Positions 57,908 through 64,000 of a stretch of 64,000 nucleotides of DNA are shown one piece after another; positions within the stretch are counted from its first letter, which is position 1, and every line of letters begins with the position of its first letter. Source of the DNA: Angiostrongylus vasorum (lineage: Eukaryota > Nematoda > Chromadorea > Rhabditida > Metastrongylidae); the NCBI GenBank assembly GCA_018806985.1, contig JADANN010000144.1, positions 944,501-1,008,500 on the forward strand, given 5' to 3'. The notes beneath the pieces are model-generated. The model was not told the DNA's origin. It made no database searches and saw only the letters and a list, made by a program, of their open reading frames with translations. Made by a program: the position numbers and the translations under genes.

Positions 57908-58180
57908 AAAGCACATGCAGCGCAGTAGTTAGAGGTGCTCTGCAGTATGCGCAGGTCTATGGTTCAATCTCCTCCGAGGGCAAAATAAGTTCCTTTTAGA
58001 CTGGGAAATCTGCTCCAAGACTTGCTTAAAATTATAAAAAGTCACTCCATGCATTGGTTGCCCTCCGGAAGTTACTGCAAAGGAGAAATATGCATTCCGT
58101 CATTTTTGCGATAGTGAATGAATTTCAACGGATGGAGCATAGAATTGGTCAACGCTAAGTATTTTACCCGTTCTCCTTTT
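57908..58180 (+). repeat. S1 SINE, diverged, in intron 6
   Basis: GCACATGCAGCGCAGTAGTT (A box), TATGGTTCAATCTCC (B box), TCTGCTCCAAGACTTGC and a GAATTGGTCAACGCTAAGTA 3' end. The 141-aa minus frame across 58,072-58,497 overlaps it and is rejected. Confidence 0.7.
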
Positions 58181-58600
58181 AGTGCATTGAGAAAAAGATG
58201 GAAACAAGGGCGGTTGCATGCTGACAGAGTTGTTCGTTGGCGAAGATCAATTGGAAACAATAAGTCAGTGTGAAAACTCGACGTGAAGAATAAAAAAATT
58301 AAGGCTATTTTCTTGTAAAAAAAACCAATGAAACCTTTCCTATTGATCAAGCCTAAGCTAAGCAGAAGCTCGATCCGGGGATAGTACAAGTTGAATTGCA
58401 CTGTTTGATTTTCCGCAGATTTTAGCTTTTCAATCCCATGAATCGTGTAAGTAGTCGGAGCGGAAATCCCTGCACTCAATAAAAAAAGCTCTCTCATAGA
58501 ACCCGAAGGCTATAAACACGATGGCGCCTTGAAGAACATTTCCCAACCAATGAATTATTTCATAAACAACATTAAAATATGTATTTTTTCATCTATACAG

Positions 58601-58678
58601 ACTCTCGAATTCGTATCGAAGGCAACCACTTCGAACAGAACTCCATGAAAAACGTGCTGGTAGTTCGTCAACTTGGAG
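58601..58678 (+). CDS. Beta-helix gene exon 7
   Basis: The acceptor ATCTATACAG ends at 58,600 and the donor is GAG/GTAATT, phase 1 on both sides. It reads DSRIRIEGNHFEQNSMKNVL then VVRQLG, one complete coil of the NxFxxNxxxxVLV type. Confidence 0.85.
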
Positions 58679-59035
58679 GTAATTCTTGAATTTCTCTACA
58701 GTACGACTCGATGTTACGAAAGTTCCTGTTGAATAGAGCGAACACTACGCTGCTAACGGTATTGGTTTACCTTCTAAGTGAAAAATTATTTCCCTAAAGA
58801 AATAGTCGGGAACAAAGTTACTGTTTATGTTAATGAGATCTCATGTTGACAAAGTAGACTACGTCAATGACTTGGGCCTATTGGGCCGAACTATATGTAT
58901 TGTCAAATTCTACAATCTAGAAGATGTGCTATTACTTCCCGTGCTACAAGTTAGAAGTTCGTCTCATCAGTTAATTTCATTGTCAAAGTTTCACAGAAAA
59001 CAAAAGCCAAATAATTTTACCCCGCTATTATTAAG

Positions 59036-59154
59036 GTTATACGGTTGAAGTATTGATCATGAAGAACAACTTCGTTGCCAATCTCGCCCAATCGATAATC
59101 GATTTGGATGTACCACAAGGAGAAATCAAAGGAAATTATTTCAGCAATGTACAG
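59036..59154 (+). CDS. Beta-helix gene exon 8
   Basis: The donor is CAG/GTATGA. The acceptor TATTATTAAG ending at 59,035 supplies the required two bases, but its pyrimidine tract is weak; an alternative AG at 59,049-59,050 also fits the phase and would shorten the exon. It reads GYTVEVLIMKNNFVANLAQS, IIDLDVPQGEIKGNYFSNVQ. KNNFVAN and KGNYFSN are two coil turns. Confidence 0.75.
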
Positions 59155-59966
59155 GTATGAGCTTAATATGCTTAGAATACTTAGAAGATAATTAGCAATA
59201 ATTAAACTACAAGAGCTTTAATAAATGATATTAAAAGACTCATGTAATAGTTGTAGTTGGTTGATTGAAAACGGACAAATTGAAATTTCCCTCAATGGTA
59301 CAGAAACTCACCGCGGTAGATTGACGTTGAGGATCTTTTTTCTGAAAGGGTTTGCACTCATATAAGGTTGCTAAACTGTGATAGACGAGTTCAACATTTT
59401 CTTCAAGAAGCTCAGCCAGGAGTCAAAGTTAGACGGAATTACTAAGATCCACCGTCTTCCTGGGACGAAAGTAGTTACAAGGTGGAAAGTCTGGCCTAGA
59501 TCGATAAGATAACGGTGAATGCCTAGGGTGAGGAGTTGAGACAATCCTTGTCACGGTATCCCAAGACTGTATAGAAATAAGGTCTTTCAAAGGGAAATTG
59601 TGTTAGGTTTTGCACATTTGACGGGCCGTTCAAGTACCTCTAAATGCAAAACATCACAACATGAAACATTCCGACTTGGAAATAAATATCATACATATCG
59701 TAGACTTGTAGATGGAGATTTAGTACTTATAGAAACATTTTAGTCTACTTGTGACATCACACGAATTTCATCAACGAGTGCCGACGCTGTTGAGAATTAT
59801 TGGGCTCACGAAACGGACGCTGAGGTGATGGCTATCGCCGGGTTTTTCTAAAGACGACTTTAAAAAAATATAAAGGAGAGATAGCAATTTATTTCTTAGC
59901 CATTTAATAATGATAAGTGAATTTAATGGATATTTCACATTATAAGAAATAACTCTATGGTTTTCG
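59155..59966. other. Intron 8, first part
   Basis: AT-rich. A short R4-like end (TTGACGGGCCGTTCAAGTAC) lies near 59,620. No exon recognised. Confidence 0.45.
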
Positions 59967-60147
59967 TTGACGGGTGATTGCTGATGGCAAAAGATCGATA
60001 GAACTAGCTGAGAGACAGGGGAAACGAAGGACCCGCATGGTGTGGTGGTGAGCGCGCTACTCCCCCGGAAAGGACAATAGCGCGTTCTTTCCCCACCATA
60101 GGCACCTGCGGTCCAGAGTTTTGCAAATATCTCAGCTTCGTTGAAGT
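59967..60147 (+). repeat. S2 element, truncated, with perfect 13-bp target-site duplication
   Basis: It starts TTGACGGGTGATTGCTGATG, includes the tRNA-like GTGGTGGTGAGCGCGC, and ends TTGCAAATATCTCAGCTTCG. TCTATGGTTTTCG occurs at 59,954-59,966 and 60,148-60,160. This fixes the insertion boundaries in intron 8. Confidence 0.9.
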
Positions 60148-60329
60148 TCTATGGTTTTCGTCAACGCGATTGTAGCCCTTTACTCTGAGGAACTTTTGAA
60201 ACACTATTATTTAAAAATATTGATCTTTTGTTTGCTTTTTTTCCACGGAATTTATCATTAATTTACTAATTACTATTGTCTATGCTATCGTTGTCATGAT
60301 CATTACGTATTCTTCCACTGATGAGCTAA

Positions 60330-60425
60330 AACGAAGTTGATAGAAAGCTTTATTCCGCGAATTATTTTTTATTCTTGTTGAATAAAGTTTGTTGTCAACC
60401 TCGTCTTAGCTTATCAACGAAAGAA
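60330..60425. repeat. Penelope-like terminal repeat fragment
   Basis: CGAAGTTGATAGAAAGCTTT and GTCAACCTCGTCTTAGCTTA recall the inverted ends at 18.8, 25.1 and 62.3 kb. Confidence 0.4.
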
Positions 60426-60535
60426 TACATATTGATTAGTCATTGTGAGGTTGAAGGAAAGCCGGTTTTTAAAATACGTCATTACTACTATCACTATTAT
60501 TATTACTGTCGTTAGTATTATTACTTAATCTCCAG

Positions 60536-60795
60536 TACCGGCCGAGAATTTGCACACTGAGTCACGCGAGCTATGAGATTTATGAAGAGGATTCGACTAA
60601 GCAGAAAGCGATCCAGAACTCCAGTAGTATTCGAGATCCACTGGATGTGATTGCCGTGGGAACGACGAGAACTAGGGAACGATGGGCGAAGGAGCAGGAG
60701 GTGGCCAAGAGAATCGGTTCCTTTAATAACACGTCGACATTGAGACCTTTCTCGAACACCTACAATCAGGTGAAGGCAATCCCACAACCGTACAG
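60536..60795 (+). CDS. Beta-helix gene exon 9: linker between the two helices
   Basis: The acceptor TTAATCTCCAG ends at 60,535 and the donor is CAG/GTGAGC, phase 2. It reads YRPRICTLSHASYEIYEEDS, then QNSSSIRDPLDVIAVGTTRT and RERWAKEQEVAKRIGSFNNT, and ends NQVKAIPQPYR. It is charged, has few hydrophobic coils and is rich in NxS/T, so it probably forms the junction between helices. This is the longest exon and the most GC-rich stretch around. Confidence 0.88.
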
Positions 60796-61130
60796 GTGAG
60801 CCACTCGTTTCAGGTACTAATTCTTTTCTCATTGCTTTCAGGTGAGTCTATCGATTTTTCTAAAGTCCCTTTAGAGTTTACTAGCATGTTCATCGCTGGC
60901 GTTTGATGATATTGTAATAGTTAGTCATATTATAACAATCTACTAACTGGAATCTCCTGTTTTGCATGAAAAAGAGAACAGGAAAATAGAAGAAAAAATA
61001 AAAAAAAGAAAACTCTTTTCCTTTAAAAATTCTTCATAGACGGCTGTAGGAAACACTCCTAAATCCGTTCTGTAGCTTAACTCCTATTCCATTCCTAAGT
61101 TTCAAGCACTACTTTCTCTTTTCGCTTCAG

Positions 61131-61234
61131 CATTGGATCGGAAGTTGCTATACAACCTGGACAAATCGTCATCGTCGATCCTGGTAGTGAATTCGAATTC
61201 GCTCCAGGTATCGGCTTAACTGTTCAGGATAAAG
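61131..61234 (+). CDS. Beta-helix gene exon 10: start of second helix
   Basis: The acceptor TTCGCTTCAG ends at 61,130 and the donor is AAG/GTATGT, phase 1. The join adds a Ser. It reads IGSEVAIQPGQIVIVDPGSE then FEFAPGIGLTVQDK. It aligns with exon 1: VxxQPGxxVxVxPGxxFxFxPGxGLTV. The donor phase and position match exon 1. Confidence 0.9.
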
Positions 61235-61326
61235 GTATGTGAAGGAGAGATCGTTACTGGAACACAACCAATTAGCTGCTCTATCGTATTTCTCGGAATT
61301 TAACAGAGATCTTAGTGTAATTCCAG

Positions 61327-61410
61327 GTAAACTATATCTGAACGGCACAGTGGACAAACCAATTCGTCTATTTGGTGAGTCAACATGGAGAGGATTGATT
61401 ATCAAACCAG
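61327..61410 (+). CDS. Beta-helix gene exon 11
   Basis: The acceptor TAATTCCAG ends at 61,326 and the donor is CAG/GTGAGT (strong), phase 1. It reads GKLYLNGTVDKPIRLFGEST then WRGLIIKP. This is the counterpart of exon 2 (VNGT...PITFEP...WKGIEII). A second GTGAGT at 61,375 within the exon is also phase 1 and would truncate the WRG strand. Confidence 0.88.
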
Positions 61411-61503
61411 GTGAGTTGACTGGAGATCCTCCAATTCCTTTCCTCTTTTTAATACTGATAGCACAGTCTGCTTACAAGTTGAACACAATCTTTAATGATT
61501 TAG

Positions 61504-61611
61504 GGTGGAACGCTCGTACTGAGCCATACAATCATAAAAGACGCCTCGATTGGTATATGGATCGACTCCGAGAAGGTTCAGGTGGAAAGTGCTAGAATTG
61601 CGGATTCGGTG
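61504..61611 (+). CDS. Beta-helix gene exon 12, out of phase with exon 11
   Basis: The acceptor ATGATTTAG ends at 61,503 and the donor is GTG/GTAAGA. The family-like frame is GGTLVLSHTIIKDASIGIWI then DSEKVQVESARIADSV. It starts at phase 0, but exon 11 leaves one base, so canonical splicing reads GWNARTEPYNHKRR and stops at a TAG near 61,593. Removing one G from the GGG at 61,503-61,505 would restore the phase seen in exon 3, its counterpart. Either an indel error or a real frameshift. Confidence 0.75.
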
Positions 61612-62375
61612 GTAAGATGGCTTTTTTGACAAATTATTTTGTAAGAAATGAAATCCATTAGAAGGATATATTTCATGATCATCGGTTGCCTAACTCAGTG
61701 GAAAGCCGGAGTGCACTAGGCTTCAATCAAAACACTTGTATTGTAGCAAATCTACATCTTCTTTAGTAAAGACTTAATAAAACTAATTTTTTATAATCAT
61801 TTCGCTTAGATAGGTATTACAACCACTGAACAAAATCCATGGCTTCTAAGAAATTTCTGGAAAGAAGTAGATTTTTGTCTAACTCGCGATATAGCTGATG
61901 TACGAGAAATGTGCTTGGTTGAAATTTTGAGTAAGACATTTCTTGACACGCAATTTTGATTTGGGTGGGATTTTTGTTATGTGGGAAGCATTCGTTAGCT
62001 GTGGGATAAACGATGACTGGATATGAATGCCGACTGATAGTGTTCACTTAGTCCCTGTTTTCTTGGTGAGCAGATATGAGTTTGTTAACAACAGGATTTA
62101 TTAAATGCAATACTGGCTGACGTTTTATCTGTTTCACCTTCTCAAGATTCGTTTCGTTCTTTTTAAGACTTCCAGGGTATTCAGTGGAGACCAGTCATAT
62201 AGTCTTCCATAGGTCAGGATTATCATTCAGAAAGCAAAACCGTTTAAATGTCCGTCAGTATCGTAACGATTAAAATGAACAACCTCGTGTTGGTTCATCA
62301 AGAAAGCACAGAATTGTTTGAATTCCGAGGGTAATAGAAAGTCTATCTTCAAAAGTGTCTACTTGTCCCGTTCAG
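61612..62375. other. Intron 12
   Basis: It contains the Penelope-like terminal fragment at 62,075-62,350. No exon recognised in the rest. Confidence 0.5.
62075..62350 (-). repeat. Penelope-like terminal fragment in intron 12
   Basis: GGCTGACGTTTTATCTGTTT and CACCTTCTCAAGATTCG are the complement of the 26.03 kb segment. CAACCTCGTGTTGGTTCATC and GGGTAATAGAAAGTC match the terminal repeat. No coding part remains. Confidence 0.5.
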
Positions 62376-62509
62376 GATTCTGTTCAGGTACATGCCGTTG
62401 AAATCACGGGGAACGCAGGCACCGACGTCGACTTAGGATATTCTGTGATCGAAAGGGCAAAAGGAACTGGAATTGGTGTCGACGAAAGGAAAAGCTCCTT
62501 AAGAATACG
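62376..62509 (+). CDS. Beta-helix gene exon 13
   Basis: The acceptor CCCGTTCAG ends at 62,375 and the donor is CG/GTATGT, phase 2. It reads DSVQVHAVEITGNAGTDVDL, then GYSVIERAKGTGIGVDERKS and SLRI. VEITGNAG...YSVIERAKGTGIGV is a pair of beta-helix coils. An in-exon GTTCAG/GTACAT could act as an alternative acceptor without changing frame. Confidence 0.88.
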
Positions 62510-62559
62510 GTATGTCCCATACATGATTAGATTACTCATTTCTGAAGAGTAAGTTCACG

Positions 62560-62852
62560 CATGGCTTGTGTGATACACTGGTTCGAGATACTCTGCCGTG
62601 CCATAAACACCTGGTCGTTCATTCCACCGCATGCCCAAGATAAACAGAGTCCATCATACATCCAGGGTCTAGAAATTGGTAACAGAATTGCCTCGAACGA
62701 TAAACGCAGTACTTGATAAATCTATGGAACCTTCACAAGCCATTGTATAGGTCAAATATGTATTCGATTTACTCTATGACGCTACGAATGGGGTCGAATG
62801 CATAACGCATCCTTAGGGAATCATCAATCCCGAATGTCTCACTCATTTATTC
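62560..62852 (+). repeat. S1 SINE, diverged, in intron 13
   Basis: TGGCTTGTGTGATACACTGG, TCCATCATACATCCAGGGTC, GACGCTACGAATGGGGTCG and GGGAATCATCAATCCCGAAT follow S1 order, ending in TTTATTCTCAC. Confidence 0.7.
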
Positions 62853-62972
62853 TCACACTTCGCCAATGAGATGAACACTAGTATAAAACGTTATGCTGCT
62901 TGTCAATTGTTGAAATAGGGACGTTCTTTTACGACTGACTGACTGACTTTCCACTGCGTATTTTTTTTCCAG

Positions 62973-63054
62973 AAATATCATTATTCGTGACGGATGGGGA
63001 TCCGGAATCGATTTCGTGTCGCCGACTGGTGATATTCACATGGAAAACGTACTG
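62973..63054 (+). CDS. Beta-helix gene exon 14; gene continues past the window
   Basis: The acceptor TTTTTTTTCCAG ends at 62,972 and the donor is CTG/GTAAGT, both strong. It completes an Arg and reads NIIIRDGWGSGIDFVSPTGD then IHMENVL. NIIIRDGWGSGIDFVSPTG is a standard coil with the G-W-G-x-G-I-D-F turn. The end is phase 0, and the open helix implies more exons downstream. Confidence 0.9.
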
Positions 63055-63100
63055 GTAAGTTCATGCATCGGATTTCATTTTGATAAACCGTGTATTATTT

Positions 63101-63394
63101 GGGGTCGCGTGTAGCGCAGGGGTTAGAGGTGCCAGAAATACTTCAAGGGTTCGATCGAGCGCCCAGGTTCACCAAGCCTTCCATCTGTCCAAGGTTGACA
63201 AATTGTTACAGACTTCTCTGGAAGGATAGCACCGCTCATCCAATACATCCTTAGTCCACCGCGAGTCAATGTCGAGCCAGTCGAGGCCAGACATGCAATC
63301 ATTCATGGCTAGTGATGCTTATTGAAGTCAGAATGCATGGCCCATCCTTTAGGGAATGATCAACGCTGAGAGCTTTGTCCTTTAACCATTGTTA
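63101..63394 (+). repeat. S1 SINE in intron 14 with 10-bp target-site duplication
   Basis: It starts GGGGTCGCGTGTAGCGCAGG, has AGGGTTCGATCGAGC (B box), and ends GATCAACGCTGAGAGCTTTG then TCCTTTAACC. TGTATTATTT flanks it at 63,091-63,100 and 63,395-63,404. Confidence 0.88.
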
Positions 63395-63595
63395 TGTATT
63401 ATTTAAAGATGGCTGTTTACGTGTTTGCCTACTTATTACACACAGCTTTGGTTTAATATAGCAGGATATCCTTAATAAAAACAGAAACATCTGTAAGAGC
63501 AGAAAAACAGACACTATGGAATGATATCATTAGACATAAAAGGCAGATATAGAATGGATCGGTTAAGGACACATCAATATCTACCTACAAAGACA

Positions 63596-63892
63596 TAAAA
63601 AGGATAAAGATAAAATAAGGATAGAGCTCTTGGCGTTGGTCAGTCCCTGAGGGATGCGCAATGCATTCGACTTCAATAAACATCGTTTGGAGCTGACATA
63701 ATGCACATCTGTCCTTTACAATGACTCGCGGTGCCTACCGATATATCGAGCCAGTGCTGTTATCCTCCCAGAGAAGTCTGGTACCAATTTGCCGACTCCT
63801 GAGGGATGGAAGGCTCGGTGGGCCATGGGCCCAAGGATCGATTCCACGTGTGTGCTTCAGGGCTCCTCCGAGCACTGCGTCTCACGCGCTCT
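63596..63892 (-). repeat. S1 SINE in intron 14, inverted
   Basis: The left tail GGATAAAGATAAAATAAGGA is followed by TTGGCGTTGGTCAGTCCCTG. It runs to GTCTCACGCGCTCTAC, the complement of the tRNA-like start. The open frame at 63,721 lies wholly inside it. Confidence 0.88.
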
Positions 63893-64000
63893 ACAGAAGC
63901 GTACATCAGGCTAAATCGAGTGTAGCGCCTACGAAGTACGGATCCTTGAACATCTTCTAGAAGTAGGAATTCATTTAGGTTGGCTAATCAATATTGCTTC

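Larger units (their letters stand above)
46091..63054 (+). other. Gene span: multi-exon right-handed beta-helix protein, bark beetle/anakonda-like (both ends outside)
   Basis: Fourteen exons on the + strand assemble into about 640 residues. Short repeats of the type NxFxxN...GI are typical of PbH1 parallel beta-helix coils. Two separate segments have the signature VxPGxxxxxxPGVxLxF...GxTVxG followed by LxxNGT..xPIxF...WxGI. In insects this combination is characteristic of Bark beetle/Anakonda, a large membrane-anchored protein of epithelial cell junctions; orthology is inference. Many NxS/T sites and few cysteines fit an extracellular domain. No signal peptide, membrane segment, SRCR or lectin domain is in the window. 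Splice phases agree throughout except between exons 11 and 12. Confidence 0.8.

Noticed and set aside
58072..58497. 141-residue minus-strand open frame
   Set aside because: It starts outside and ends inside an S1 SINE in intron 6, with no motif, no splice support and composition like the neighbourhood.
1..64000. Clustered regular repeats as a CRISPR-like array
   Set aside because: The repeats are long, dispersed, in both orientations and tRNA-derived, in a spliced eukaryotic genome. No short regularly spaced direct repeats exist.

Overview
The window looks like nuclear DNA of a nematode, most probably a parasitic strongylid such as a hookworm. The pointers are small exons with TTTTCCAG/TTTCAG-type acceptors, AT-rich introns, RTE-clade and Penelope-like retroelement remnants, and a dense load of short tRNA-derived repeats. 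No species can be named from the sequence alone. There are no operons, CRISPR arrays or convincing functional tRNA or rRNA genes. Most long open frames are chance frames or lie antisense to repeats. || Layout. From about 65 to 46,090 I find no confident host exon. The DNA is AT-rich and filled with interspersed repeats: a degenerate RTE endonuclease/linker region at 2.4-3.5 kb (+), a Penelope-like element at 25.1-26.1 kb (-), a 5'-truncated RTE reverse-transcriptase region at 37.9-39.9 kb (-), and many SINE copies. I group the short repeats into four families named here for convenience. S1 is a tRNA-derived SINE of about 280 bp with a TTTATCC tail. S2 has a tRNA-like core, carries the motif ATATTTGCAAAACTC on its complementary strand, and often sits as inverted pairs. 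S3 shares the S1 middle but has a different 3' end. R4 is about 400 bp, with one end resembling the C-terminal coding end of an RTE LINE. || From 46,091 to past the end, the + strand carries the one host gene I can support: at least 14 exons of a secreted or extracellular right-handed parallel beta-helix protein resembling the bark beetle/anakonda family. The exon phases agree at 12 of 13 junctions. The exons encode two rounds of the same fold, starting at 46,091 and 61,131, with introns at matching positions, which indicates an internal duplication. The exception is the exon 11/12 junction, where canonical splicing gives a +1 frameshift at a GGG run and an early stop. Neither end of the gene is in the window. 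A phase-compatible exon-like piece at positions 3-64, ending at a GTAATC donor, may be the preceding exon. If so, the repeat-filled 46 kb is one giant intron. || Repeats also occupy the introns between 46 and 64 kb. Several keep perfect or near-perfect target-site duplications and some are nested, so part of the local insertion history can be read.
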